DNA of 11,615 nucleotides from contig CANQFI010000048.1 in the NCBI GenBank assembly GCA_947598455.1, forward strand, positions 1 to 11,615. Reading direction: 5' to 3'. Each line of letters begins with the position of its first letter. The stretch's first letter is position 1. Source of the DNA: an uncultured Bacilli bacterium. Lineage in GTDB: Bacteria; Bacillota_I; Bacilli_A; RF39; UBA660. Shown piece by piece: positions 1 through 7,348 of the stretch. Position numbers and translations under genes: made by a program. The notes beneath the pieces were generated by a model. It did no database searches, was not told the DNA's origin, and worked only from the letters and a program-made list of their open reading frames with translations.

Positions 1-21
1 CTTTTTTTAGTTCTTTGTTTT

Positions 22-30
22 TGTTATAAT
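22..30 (+). promoter_or_regulatory. Extended -10 promoter of the first gene
   Basis: A perfect TATAAT at 25-30 is preceded by TG plus one base (22-24), the extended -10 form that sigma-A can use without a good -35. The expected -35 position (about 2-7) holds only Ts. A start site near 37 would leave a leader of about 19 nt before the ATG at 56. The T-run at 2-8 could be the tail of a terminator of a gene left of the window, which cannot be verified. Confidence 0.6.
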
Positions 31-55
31 AATTTAAATTAGATTGAGGTTAATT

Positions 56-808
56 ATGGAAAGAAATAAAAAAAGAACATATGATTATTATATGTTAGAA
101 AGAGATAAAGAAGATAATCTAGTAATATTAAATTATGAAAATGCTTTAAAAGTAGAAGCGATGATTAGAAGTGATGTTAATTTTAAAAAAGCTTATGATG
201 TAACAAAAGGTCCAAATGGAAAGGGAAAAAGTAAATATATTGGTTCAAGTGCTTATTGGGGTGAACGATTAAAAAATTATTTTTGGGAAAATAAAAATGA
301 TGATAAAGAGTATAAAGAAGTAATTGAAAATTTTGTTGATGCAGTTGATAATGAAAATAGTACGCATTTGAGTACAAATGATGGTAGAAAGGCTGTAAAA
401 GATATAATAATGAAAATTGGAAAACAATTATATCAATATTTAAGAGATGCTAACTATGATTTAGTTGATATTATAGATAATCCTAAAGATAAAGAAACTC
501 ATCGTTATTCTTTTGCTACGAAATTTTGTCATTATGCTTGCTATTATATATTTAAAGATACTGATAGTAAAAAAGCTGATAACTTTGCCATATTTGATAG
601 TATTTTAGAAAAGTATTTGCCTTTATATTTTGAAAAATATGATATAAATTGGTCGAAAGTTAATTATAGAGAAAAAGGCAATTATAGTAAATTTATAGAA
701 GATTTTAATAAATTAAAAAAGACAGTAAATAAAACGTTAGCAAATGATGAACAAATTACCCTTAATGATATAGATCATATTATATGGTATTATCATAGAG
801 GTAATTAA
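56..808 (+). CDS. Uncharacterised protein, possibly of the OGG-fold-like family
   Basis: Protein of 250 residues; function not established. An in-frame TTG lies 12 bases upstream at 44, but the ATG at 56 has GAGGT (46-50) at a 5-base spacing, so I prefer it. There is no signal peptide or membrane segment; the protein is Lys/Asp/Tyr-rich and should be cytosolic. Three segments stand out in the C-terminal half: SFATKFCHY (152-160), NFAIFDSIL (176-184) and IDHIIWYYHRG (239-249). From memory, the order S-F/L-A-S/T-K-x-x-H, then (F/Y)xI(Y/F)DS, then a final (L/I)D-x-x-(L/I)W occurs in a family annotated as OGG (8-oxoguanine glycosylase)-fold proteins of unknown role. I do not see a clear catalytic helix-hairpin-helix Lys/Asp pair, so glycosylase activity should not be assumed. 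It is a single-gene unit with its own promoter and a hairpin terminator. The family assignment is weak. Confidence 0.85.
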   Translation: MERNKKRTYDYYMLERDKEDNLVILNYENALKVEAMIRSDVNFKKAYDVTKGPNGKGKSKYIGSSAYWGERLKNYFWENKNDDKEYKEVIENFVDAVDNENSTHLSTNDGRKAVKDIIMKIGKQLYQYLRDANYDLVDIIDNPKDKETHRYSFATKFCHYACYYIFKDTDSKKADNFAIFDSILEKYLPLYFEKYDINWSKVNYREKGNYSKFIEDFNKLKKTVNKTLANDEQITLNDIDHIIWYYHRGN

Positions 809-817
809 ATGTAGGAT

Positions 818-848
818 AAAGTAGACCTTGTTTTAGGTTTACTTTTTT
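818..848 (+). terminator. Rho-independent terminator after the first gene
   Basis: The segment AAAGTAGACC (818-827) pairs with GGTTTACTTT (836-845) through one G-U pair, around an 8-base loop. A run of six T (843-848) overlaps the end of the stem. It begins 10 bases after the stop codon at 806-808 and separates the orphan gene from dapF. The dapF -10 element starts only six bases beyond the T-run. Confidence 0.8.
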
Positions 849-850
849 CG

Positions 851-859
851 TGATATAAT
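851..859 (+). promoter_or_regulatory. Extended -10 promoter of the dapF operon
   Basis: TGA followed by a perfect TATAAT (854-859) forms a TGn extended -10 element. The spaced -35 position (about 831-836) lies in the loop of the preceding terminator and is a poor match (TTTTAG). A start near 866 would give a leader of only about 14 nt, with the GGTGAT ribosome binding site (866-871) at its very 5' end. Confidence 0.65.
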
Positions 860-879
860 ATTAGTGGTGATGAAGAAAA

Positions 880-1722
880 ATGAAATTTACAAAAATGCAT
901 GGTTTAGGCAATGACTATATTTATATATATGAAGAAGATGTTTTAAAAGAAAATAGAAATGATGAGTTTTATAGTAAAATGGCTATTAAATTATCGGATA
1001 GACATTTTGGAATTGGAGGAGATGGAATAATCCTAATAAAAAAATCAGATAAAGCTGACTACTTTATGCAGATATATAATGCTGATGGTTCTAAAGGTGA
1101 AATGTGTGGTAATGGAATTCGCTGTGTAGGAAAATATGTTTATGAAAGAGGTTTAACTGACAAAATTAACTTAACTATTGACACTTTAGCTGGTCTTAAA
1201 TATTTAGATTTAATATTAGATAATAATAAAGTAAAAGAAGTTATTGTAGATATGGGAGAACCTATGTTACATGACGGAAACCCTGTATCATTGAATTGTG
1301 AACATAACTTATTAATAGATAATACTAATTATATAGTAATGGATATTTCTATGGGGAATCCTCATACAGTTATATATGTAGATGAAATAACTGATTATCT
1401 TGTTTTAGAAGTAGGACCAAAAATAGAAAATGATTCTTACTATCCTAAGAGAACAAATGTAGAATTTGTAAAAATAATTAACGATAATACTTTAGAAATG
1501 CGTGTATGGGAAAGAGGTAGTGGAGAAACTTTGGCTTGTGGAACAGGAGCTTGTGCTGTTGCTACTTCGTATATGTTAAAACATCCAAAGATAAAAGAAG
1601 TTAATGTTAAATTAAGAGGGGGAATTTTGAATATTAAGTGGAATGATAACAATCATATTTTAATGAAAGGTGAAGCCACAAAAGTATTTGAAGGAGAAAT
1701 AGAAGATAGTATTATAAAATAA
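880..1722 (+). CDS. dapF: Diaminopimelate epimerase DapF
   Basis: DapF is a cofactor-independent epimerase that converts LL-diaminopimelate to meso-diaminopimelate, the precursor of lysine and of DAP-type peptidoglycan, in the cytosol. The sequence has both halves of the family's duplicated fold with both catalytic cysteines: C76 in MCGNGIRC (75-82) and C220 in SGETLACGTGACAVA (214-228). The N-terminal HGLGNDYIYI (7-16), GIGGDGI (44-50), the GNPH element (159-162) and PKRTNVEFV (189-197) are also typical. Its 280 residues match the usual length. The ATG at 880 follows GGTGAT at 866-871. It is the first gene of a rightward operon; no terminator is visible in the 34 bases before yfmF. No other lysine-pathway gene is adjacent, so the association with the M16 pair is positional. 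It implies DAP-containing peptidoglycan in this organism. Confidence 0.97.
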   Translation: MKFTKMHGLGNDYIYIYEEDVLKENRNDEFYSKMAIKLSDRHFGIGGDGIILIKKSDKADYFMQIYNADGSKGEMCGNGIRCVGKYVYERGLTDKINLTIDTLAGLKYLDLILDNNKVKEVIVDMGEPMLHDGNPVSLNCEHNLLIDNTNYIVMDISMGNPHTVIYVDEITDYLVLEVGPKIENDSYYPKRTNVEFVKIINDNTLEMRVWERGSGETLACGTGACAVATSYMLKHPKIKEVNVKLRGGILNIKWNDNNHILMKGEATKVFEGEIEDSIIK

Positions 1723-1756
1723 TAAAATTAAGACATAATATAATTAGAGGTGACTT

Positions 1757-3034
1757 ATGGAATATAAAGTTTATGATTGTAAGACATATCGTATACATAC
1801 AATTAAAACAGATAAATTTAAAAATTGTTCGATGGAAGTAATGTTTAGAAATGAACTTATTAAAGAAGAAATAACAGAAAATAATATGTTAGTAGATGTA
1901 TTAATGCATTCAAGTAAAAAATATCCTAAAAGAAGAGATGTTTCCATTGCTCTAGAAAATCTTTATAGTACACAAGTTAGAGGTGTAGCAACGAGATTAG
2001 GCAATAGTACAATGTTATCTTTTATAACAGATTTTTTAAATCCTAAATATTGTTATGATGGGTATTTAGAAGAAGTATTAGGTTTTCCTTTTGAAATGTT
2101 ATTAAATCCTAATGTAACAGATAATGAATTTGATCAAAGAAGTTTTAATATAATAAAAAATAGAATTAAAAGCGATATTGAGTCATTAAAAGAAAATGCG
2201 ACTAGATATGCTTTTAGAAGAGCTTTAGATAATATGGATAGTAATAGTTCTAGTAGTTATTATATGGTTGGTTATATGGAAGATTTAGAAAATATAACAC
2301 CAGCTAGTTTATATGATACTTATAATAATGTATTAAATAATTATATTTGTGATATATATGTTATTGGTAATCTAGATATGGATGAAGTTGTAAAGATAAT
2401 AAAAAATAAATTTACGATTAGAACTTTAAAAGAAAAAGAAATAGATTTATATGTTGCTAATAAAGAACGAAAGAAAGTATTAGATGTAGTAGAAACGGGA
2501 AAATATGAACAAGATTCTTTTATAATGATTTATAATTTAGTTAATTTAACAAAAAGAGAAAGAGATTTAGTTATTCATTTATATAATATTATTTTAGGTA
2601 GTGGTGGATTAACTAGTAAATTATATCGTTATTTAAGAGAAGAGAATTCTTTATGTTATGTTGTTTCTAGTATGTATCAAAAATATGATGGATTACTAAT
2701 GGTTTATGCAGGAATAGATAAAAAAGATAAAAATAAATGTTTAAAATTAGTAGAAAAAGCTTTAAAAGAAATGGAAGAGGGAAATTTTACCGAAGATGAA
2801 TTAGAAAATGCTAAAAAAACAGTTATTTCTTCTATTAAGATGAGTGAAGATTCTTTAGGGGGAATTATTAATAATTATTTATTTAATGATTTAGATAATT
2901 TACCATTGTATGAAGAACGTATTAAAGAATTTAAATCTATTACTAAAGAGGAAGTAATAGAGTTAGCTAGAAAAGTTAAATTAAATATTGTTTACTTGTT
3001 AGGAGGAGAAAATGATGAAAGAGATAACGCTTAA
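1757..3034 (+). CDS. yfmF: M16-family pseudopeptidase YfmF (inactive partner)
   Basis: A 425-residue M16 (pitrilysin-type) protein corresponding to Bacillus YmfF, named YfmF in current protein-family nomenclature. The HxxEH zinc motif is absent: the equivalent helix near residues 43-58 has no His-x-x-Glu-His. It does keep the C-terminal M16 landmark, an Arg...Tyr pair in YLREENSLCY (R294, Y301), which in this family helps bind substrate. M16 enzymes commonly work as a pair of an active and an inactive chain, and the active type follows directly (yfmH). Family databases link the pair to 5-aminopentanol modification of elongation factor P, but its biochemical role is poorly defined. The start follows AGAGGTGA (1746-1753). 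A TATAAT at 1739-1744 lies too close to the start to be a convincing promoter. The 3' end overlaps yfmH by 23 bases, which suggests translational coupling. Confidence 0.9.
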   Translation: MEYKVYDCKTYRIHTIKTDKFKNCSMEVMFRNELIKEEITENNMLVDVLMHSSKKYPKRRDVSIALENLYSTQVRGVATRLGNSTMLSFITDFLNPKYCYDGYLEEVLGFPFEMLLNPNVTDNEFDQRSFNIIKNRIKSDIESLKENATRYAFRRALDNMDSNSSSSYYMVGYMEDLENITPASLYDTYNNVLNNYICDIYVIGNLDMDEVVKIIKNKFTIRTLKEKEIDLYVANKERKKVLDVVETGKYEQDSFIMIYNLVNLTKRERDLVIHLYNIILGSGGLTSKLYRYLREENSLCYVVSSMYQKYDGLLMVYAGIDKKDKNKCLKLVEKALKEMEEGNFTEDELENAKKTVISSIKMSEDSLGGIINNYLFNDLDNLPLYEERIKEFKSITKEEVIELARKVKLNIVYLLGGENDERDNA

Positions 3035-4298
3035 GGGGATAGATGAAAAAATCTATTATGATAAGTGTGATAATGGACTTCCTATATATATGGTAGTAAA
3101 TGAAAAAGTAAATAACTTTTATTTAACTTTAAGTGTTAGATATGGATCGATTGATACAGAATTTAAGATTAAAGGAAGTAGAGAATATAAAAAGGTTCAT
3201 AATGGAGTAGCTCACTTTTTAGAACATGTTAACTTTAATGAAGGTGATGGGGTAACAGCTCATGATTTTTATAATAATTTAGGTTCCTCAATTAATGCTT
3301 TTACAACATTTGATTTTACTTCTTATGAAGTATTTGCTTATGATAATTTTGAACTTAATTTAAATCATTTACTTGATTATGTGCAAACACCATATTTTAC
3401 AAAAGAATTAATTGAAAAAGAAAAAGGGATTATTTGTGAAGAAGTAAAAATGGGCAAAAATAATCCTGGACATAAATTATATTATGGAATGAATCAAGCT
3501 TTATACAAAAAAGATAAAAGAAAGAATTTAGTTACCGGGGAAGTTGATGATGTACAAGCTACTACTGTTAAAGAATTAGAAACTGTTTATAAAACATTTT
3601 ATCATCCTGCTAATATGTTTTTAGTTATTACTGGTAATTTTAATCCTAATGAAGCTGTAGGAATAGTAAAAGAAAATCAAGCTAGAAAAGAATTTCCTAA
3701 ATATTTAAATCCAGTTAAAAAAAGAGAAAAAGAACCAAGTACGGTTAATGTTAAATATCAAGAAATTGAAGCTAATGTAGAAATTCCTAAAGTTAAAATA
3801 TGTTATAAAATGCCAAAAAGTTTATTTAAGAAATATAATGATCGTTTAGTAAATATTTACTTAAGTATTATTTTAAGGAATAATTTTGGTTCTACTTCTT
3901 ATTTAAGAGAAGAATTATTAGAAAATGAATTGGTTGTCGCTATTGGGGCGGGGAGAGAAATATTTGGTAATACAGTAACATTAGAAATTAATATGGAGAC
4001 TAAATATCCTAGTGAAGTAATTCCAAAAATAGAAGAAAAAATGCATAATTTAACTTTAAATGAAGATGATTTACAAAGAAGAATTAGATGTAATATAGCA
4101 GCTTTAATTAATGATTATGATGATATAGAATATGTTAATTCGGATATAGGAGATCAATTAGTTACTTATAATGAGGTGGCTGATAATATGTATGAAATAT
4201 ATAATAATTTAAAATTAGATGAAGCTTTAGATATTATAAAATTAATTGATTTAAATAATTCTAGTACAATAGTTATGGTACCATTTAAAGAAAATTAA
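3012..4298 (+). CDS. yfmH: M16-family zinc metallopeptidase YfmH
   Basis: A 428-residue active-type M16 peptidase corresponding to Bacillus YmfH. The zinc site is complete: HFLEH at 68-72 (H68 and H72 bind zinc, E71 is the base), with the third ligand E144 in EKGIICEEV, the spacing expected for M16. Also conserved are YGSID before the motif, NAFTTFDFTSYE (95-106), YVQTPYFTKE, FYHPANM and an FxITG-like VITGNF strand. No signal peptide is seen, so it should act in the cytosol, probably as a heterodimer with YfmF. AGGAGG (3001-3006) serves two adjacent ATGs, at 3012 (5-base spacing) and 3015 (8-base spacing); the true start could be either. It overlaps the end of yfmF. In Bacillus the next gene is the reductase ymfI, which is replaced here by an unrelated gene, so any role in EF-P modification cannot be supported locally. 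Confidence 0.93.
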   Translation: MMKEITLKGIDEKIYYDKCDNGLPIYMVVNEKVNNFYLTLSVRYGSIDTEFKIKGSREYKKVHNGVAHFLEHVNFNEGDGVTAHDFYNNLGSSINAFTTFDFTSYEVFAYDNFELNLNHLLDYVQTPYFTKELIEKEKGIICEEVKMGKNNPGHKLYYGMNQALYKKDKRKNLVTGEVDDVQATTVKELETVYKTFYHPANMFLVITGNFNPNEAVGIVKENQARKEFPKYLNPVKKREKEPSTVNVKYQEIEANVEIPKVKICYKMPKSLFKKYNDRLVNIYLSIILRNNFGSTSYLREELLENELVVAIGAGREIFGNTVTLEINMETKYPSEVIPKIEEKMHNLTLNEDDLQRRIRCNIAALINDYDDIEYVNSDIGDQLVTYNEVADNMYEIYNNLKLDEALDIIKLIDLNNSSTIVMVPFKEN

Positions 4299-4316
4299 TG
4301 TTTGGTGAGTAGTAAG

Positions 4317-5381
4317 ATGAAGAATAGTTATGAATTTTATTTAAAAGAATTAGGTTTGGGTGAAAACGAAGTAAAGGAAAAATATGTATTATTATGTAAA
4401 ATACAAGATGATTTAAATAATAATAATTATGATGAAGAAGAAATAAGAAATTTAGATTTAAGTATTTTTATAATTATTGTCTTAGAAGATAAGATTGATT
4501 TATTTAAAAGACTAGTTTCTTTATTTTCTTATGATGATAATGGAGTAGTTAGGTATCGTTATTTAGTTGATATTATATCATTAGGAGTTGTAGATAAAAT
4601 AAATGATTTAGTTATAGAGAATTTAATTGATTCTAAGCTAGCGAATGAATTATTAACAATGATTTATGATATTGATTATGATAAAGCTAAAACAATGAGA
4701 ATTTGTGATGTTTTACCTAGACAAATATCAGGAATGGGACATCCTGTTGTAACAAAAAAAGATGTTATATATTATAGTGAATTACCTGTATTACAGAGTG
4801 CTTTGGATTGTTTTGATAAGAATATTATTACAACATCTAATGATACAGAAGGTTGTTATTATGATCAGCCTTCTGATGTATCTCGTAATTATGCTGTTAA
4901 TTTAATGATTAATTATGATACATTGGATGAAAATAATAAGGTTGTTGCTGATAGTTTGATTGAAAATGGTAATGCTAGATTAACAAAATCATTTACAGAA
5001 AAAGGAGAATATGATTTATTTGTTTATGTTAAGGTAAGTCCTTTAGATATTGTAGAAGATGTAAGCAATAGATTAATGGATTTATTTACAAAGTTTAATA
5101 AACAGGATATGTTGTTTGGACGTTTGACACTTGATGATATAGAAAATTATATGAATAATCAAGTTGGATATTTATCTGATGAACAATATAATAAAGTTGT
5201 AAATATTTTAAATAGTGGTTGGAGTAATGAAAACGTTCTTAAAGTTTTGGAATATTTTCCCTATATTTTTTATTATTATGATCCAGAAGAAAATATTTTT
5301 TGGCAAAATGAATTTTATTGTCAATGTCATAAAAAATATTTGGCTGAACAACATAGACAGGGTGGTTCATTTAAGCAATAA
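4317..5381 (+). CDS. Conserved-looking protein of unknown function, last gene of dapF operon
   Basis: I do not recognise this 354-residue protein. In-frame TTG (4302) and GTG (4305) codons lie upstream, but GGTGA at 4304-4308 is ideally spaced (8 bases) for the ATG at 4317, so I chose that. It is acidic and soluble, with no signal peptide and no clear membrane segment; the Ile-rich stretch at 50-56 is too short. The N-terminal half looks helical. The second half has a distinctive core, DKNIITTSNDTEGCYYD (167-183), then LMINYDTLDENNKVVADSL (196-214) and FVYVKVSPLD (235-244), which reads like an alpha/beta domain. The Thr-Thr-Ser-Asn-Asp-Thr-Glu-Gly-Cys stretch looks like a constrained functional motif. 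C337 (CQC) sits near a low-complexity C-terminus. It follows yfmH after an 18-base gap and precedes the operon terminator, so it is probably co-expressed with the M16 pair. Confidence 0.85.
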   Translation: MKNSYEFYLKELGLGENEVKEKYVLLCKIQDDLNNNNYDEEEIRNLDLSIFIIIVLEDKIDLFKRLVSLFSYDDNGVVRYRYLVDIISLGVVDKINDLVIENLIDSKLANELLTMIYDIDYDKAKTMRICDVLPRQISGMGHPVVTKKDVIYYSELPVLQSALDCFDKNIITTSNDTEGCYYDQPSDVSRNYAVNLMINYDTLDENNKVVADSLIENGNARLTKSFTEKGEYDLFVYVKVSPLDIVEDVSNRLMDLFTKFNKQDMLFGRLTLDDIENYMNNQVGYLSDEQYNKVVNILNSGWSNENVLKVLEYFPYIFYYYDPEENIFWQNEFYCQCHKKYLAEQHRQGGSFKQ

Positions 5382-5406
5382 AAAACTCACTTTATAGTGA
5401 GTTTTT
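5381..5406. terminator. Bidirectional terminator between the dapF operon and rpsD
   Basis: A perfect 11-bp inverted repeat, AAAAACTCACT (5381-5391) and AGTGAGTTTTT (5396-5406), surrounds a TTAT loop. The T-run works rightward and the A-run gives a T-run leftward, so the hairpin can end both the operon and the convergent rpsD transcript. The rightward gene's stop codon (5379-5381) touches the stem and rpsD ends seven bases beyond it. Confidence 0.9.
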
Positions 5407-5412
5407 GTGTGA

Positions 5413-6015
5413 CTATCTGTTATAGTATTCAACGATAAGTGTTTCGTTAATATCTTGGTTAAGTTCACTTCTATCAGGTAATCTTAAGAATTTACCTGAT
5501 AATTTATTTTGATCAAATTCAACATAAGCAGGACGATGAGTACAAGTTTCAACTGCTTCTTTAATTGCTGGATGTTCTAAAGAGTTTTCTTTAACAGCAA
5601 TAACATCGCCAACCTTAACTTGATATGAAGGAATATTAACTTTAATACCATTTACAGTTATATGTCCATGATTAACAACTTGTCTAGCGGCTCTTCTAGT
5701 TTTTGCTAAACCTAAACGATAAACCATATTATCTAATCTAGATTCTAGTAAGCAAAGTAAGTTGAAACCAGCTTTACCAGTCATTTTAGAAGTTTTATCA
5801 AATAATTTGTGGAATTGTTTTTCATTTAATCCATACATTAATCTGATTTTTTGTTTTTCAGCTAATTGGATACCATATTCACTTGATTTTCTTCTTTTAT
5901 CGTTTCCATGTATACCAGGAGCATATGGACGTTTAGCTAATTCTTTACCATTTTCAAGGATTGAGAAACCTAAACGACGAGATTTTTTGTAAACAGGACC
6001 AGTATATCTTGCCAT
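5413..6015 (-). CDS. rpsD: 30S ribosomal protein S4
   Basis: S4 binds 16S rRNA early and nucleates assembly of the small-subunit body; in many bacteria it also represses its own mRNA. The 200-residue length equals that of Bacillus subtilis S4. Hallmarks include [16 protein letters not shown] at the N-terminus, [10 protein letters not shown] (28-37), [14 protein letters not shown] (45-58), the S4 RNA-binding domain from about 92 to 152 ([29 protein letters not shown]) and the C-terminal [10 protein letters not shown]. The zinc-binding cysteines of some S4 proteins are absent (C88 and C158 are isolated), which marks the zinc-free form. The start has AAAGGAGA at 6023-6030, seven bases away. It is transcribed leftward from a strong promoter at 6184-6211 through a structured leader, as a monocistronic unit ending in the shared hairpin. 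Confidence 0.98.
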   Translation of the reverse strand: MARYTGPVYKKSRRLGFSILENGKELAKRPYAPGIHGNDKRRKSSEYGIQLAEKQKIRLMYGLNEKQFHKLFDKTSKMTGKAGFNLLCLLESRLDNMVYRLGLAKTRRAARQVVNHGHITVNGIKVNIPSYQVKVGDVIAVKENSLEHPAIKEAVETCTHRPAYVEFDQNKLSGKFLRLPDRSELNQDINETLIVEYYNR

Positions 6016-6177
6016 TATATTTTCTCCTTTCTATATATTTTTGATATATAGGATTGTTATAAAACTAATATAGGGAGTTTATTTAGATATGTTCTCTAAG
6101 GCAGCCTTAGATACTAATATACCTTTTGAGGTAATAAACACATTATATAATTTTATAACGCTGCCAAATACATCGCA
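6016..6177 (-). ncRNA. Structured rpsD leader, probable S4 autoregulatory element
   Basis: About 160 nt of untranslated leader separate the rpsD promoter from its start codon. In RNA order I see GGCAGC (6165-6160) directly followed by GTTATAAAA (6159-6151). GCTGCC (6105-6100) comes later and TTTTATAAC (6064-6056) later still. The first pairs with the third and the second with the fourth, an A-B-A'-B' order that is a pseudoknot. GCTGCC also lies inside a local hairpin (CTAAGG/CCTTAG, 6110-6096), so two folds compete. Just before the ribosome binding site another hairpin forms (CTATATAT/ATATATAG around CAAAA). Autogenous repression by S4 through leader structure is established for rpsD-type mRNAs in Bacillus and for the alpha operon in E. 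coli; that this leader does the same is inference. The exact 5' end is estimated. Confidence 0.7.
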
Positions 6178-6183
6178 TAATTA

Positions 6184-6211
6184 ATTATACATTAAAAATG
6201 TAAAAAGTCAA
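6184..6211 (-). promoter_or_regulatory. Sigma-A promoter of rpsD
   Basis: On the minus strand TTGACT (6211-6206) is followed after 16 bases by a perfect TATAAT (6189-6184). The -35 begins eight bases downstream of the stop codon of the upstream peptidase gene, with no terminator between. Transcripts from that gene may therefore also read into rpsD. The inferred start near 6177 defines the long leader. Confidence 0.85.
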
Positions 6212-6218
6212 TAAAATC

Positions 6219-7151
6219 CTAGCGTAGATGCTTCTTTACTAGATCAGAATCTTGACTATTTTTATATGTTACATTATAAAATGCTAATAAATCTTCGACT
6301 GTTAATTGACCATCAAATACTTTTTGAATGTTTAATAACATTTCATTTCTTATTTGTTCACTGCCATCTTTATAAATATCAAATAATCTTAAAGCTTGTA
6401 AAGTCCCTGGAATATAAATTGCTTGATCAAAGTCTGCAATATCAGATGCTGTTATTTTTTTATTAGGTAGTTGTTGTATGTAATTTATAATATCTAGCAT
6501 ATATCTAAAACGAGCTAGTTGAGACTTATTTAAGACTTCTTTATTAGAACTGATTTCTAAAGCAAAAATTTTTTCAATTAAGATTGGCAATACTTCTTTA
6601 TTAGTATATTCTTGTGTACTTCCTTTTTGTCTTTCAAGTTGGGTATGAGTTATTTCATGACAATAAGTTCCAGCTGAAAGAGTTGAGATATTTTTACCAA
6701 GTGTTATTTTATCGAAAATAATTGGTTCTTTTTGTAAAAATTCATCATTATTAACTAATAAAATACATTTATTTGTATTTCCAATCATAGAATGACCATT
6801 AACAAAAGAAACTGGTAATTCAAATGGTTTAATTGTAGAGATTTTCTTTTGAGATTTGGCAAGAAAATCTTCAATGGAATAAATACCTTTATTAACTATG
6901 TTTGCAATATCTTTTTCAGTACTTGCAAAAATTTTATGAAGTTGAAAATGTTTTTCCATAAAATTTTTTGTCATAGAGAATACTTCTTTTCTTATACATG
7001 GTAATGAATAAAAGTCTTCAATTTGTGGAATATCTTTTAATACTTCAGCAATTTCTGAAATTGCTTGGTTAGCAGTAATAGTTGCTCCAGTTGAAGAATA
7101 TCCATATAATTTTAATTTTAATTGTAATTGAATTTTTTTTAAATCTTTCAT
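6219..7151 (-). CDS. Putative cytosolic zinc metallopeptidase (HExxH), family unknown
   Basis: A 310-residue protein with a zinc-protease signature, HEITH at 165-169 in GTYCHEITHTQLE. E186 in NKEVLPILIEK, or E193 in the same helix, could be the third ligand, as in gluzincins. I cannot assign a peptidase family. No signal peptide or membrane segment is present, so it should act inside the cell. The N-terminal region (1-110) is helical and contains a long basic/hydrophobic start; the C-terminal part (200-310) is helical too. A longer reading frame starting at 7208 is rejected: it would begin inside the -35 box of a good promoter, whereas the ATG at 7151 has AAGGGG at 8-base spacing. It is divergent from ezrA and lies just upstream of rpsD on the same strand. 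Substrate and role are unknown; the motif makes peptidase activity plausible, not proven. Confidence 0.87.
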   Translation of the reverse strand: MKDLKKIQLQLKLKLYGYSSTGATITANQAISEIAEVLKDIPQIEDFYSLPCIRKEVFSMTKNFMEKHFQLHKIFASTEKDIANIVNKGIYSIEDFLAKSQKKISTIKPFELPVSFVNGHSMIGNTNKCILLVNNDEFLQKEPIIFDKITLGKNISTLSAGTYCHEITHTQLERQKGSTQEYTNKEVLPILIEKIFALEISSNKEVLNKSQLARFRYMLDIINYIQQLPNKKITASDIADFDQAIYIPGTLQALRLFDIYKDGSEQIRNEMLLNIQKVFDGQLTVEDLLAFYNVTYKNSQDSDLVKKHLR

Positions 7152-7179
7152 AAATTTTTCCCCTTTTTTGTGGGATAAT

Positions 7180-7208
7180 ATTGTAATGATTTGAACAAAA
7201 ATTGTCAA
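7180..7208 (-). promoter_or_regulatory. Sigma-A promoter of the HExxH gene
   Basis: On the minus strand a perfect TTGACA (7208-7203) is followed, after exactly 17 bases, by TACAAT (7185-7180). A start near 7173 gives a leader of about 22 nt, containing the AAGGGG binding site. This promoter fixes the gene's start at 7151. Confidence 0.85.
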
Positions 7209-7307
7209 ATTTTAATAGATAAATTATGAAAAATGTTAATTTACAATTGATTTAACAATTTAAATGATTGAAAATAGTGATAAATTATATATTTTACTTT
7301 TAGTTTG

Positions 7308-7316
7308 TGTTATGAT
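7308..7316 (+). promoter_or_regulatory. Extended -10 promoter of ezrA
   Basis: TGT followed by TATGAT (7311-7316) forms a TGn extended -10 element about 32 bases before the ezrA start. No convincing -35 lies 16-18 bases upstream. The divergent promoter of the HExxH gene lies about 100 bp away; the AT-rich stretch between them shows no clear operator. Confidence 0.55.
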
Positions 7317-7348
7317 AATAATGTAATATTAGACTAGGAGGTATAGCA

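Noticed and set aside
1739..1744. TATAAT upstream of yfmF as an internal promoter
   Set aside because: The inferred start would fall inside the ribosome binding site, and there is no -35 or TGn; TATAAT is common by chance in such AT-rich DNA.
5762..5992. Plus-strand 76-residue ORF
   Set aside because: It lies wholly within rpsD on the opposite strand and has no ribosome binding site; it is a shadow of a certain gene.
7152..7208. Longer N-terminus (19 extra residues, GTG/ATG-type start at 7208) for the HExxH protein
   Set aside because: It would start inside a perfect TTGACA -35 box and span the -10; the ATG at 7151 has a well-placed ribosome binding site.
7235..7256. GTTAA...TTAAC dyad between the divergent ezrA and HExxH promoters as an operator
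   Set aside because: Only five bases per arm match and the centre is asymmetric; this is expected in AT-rich DNA.
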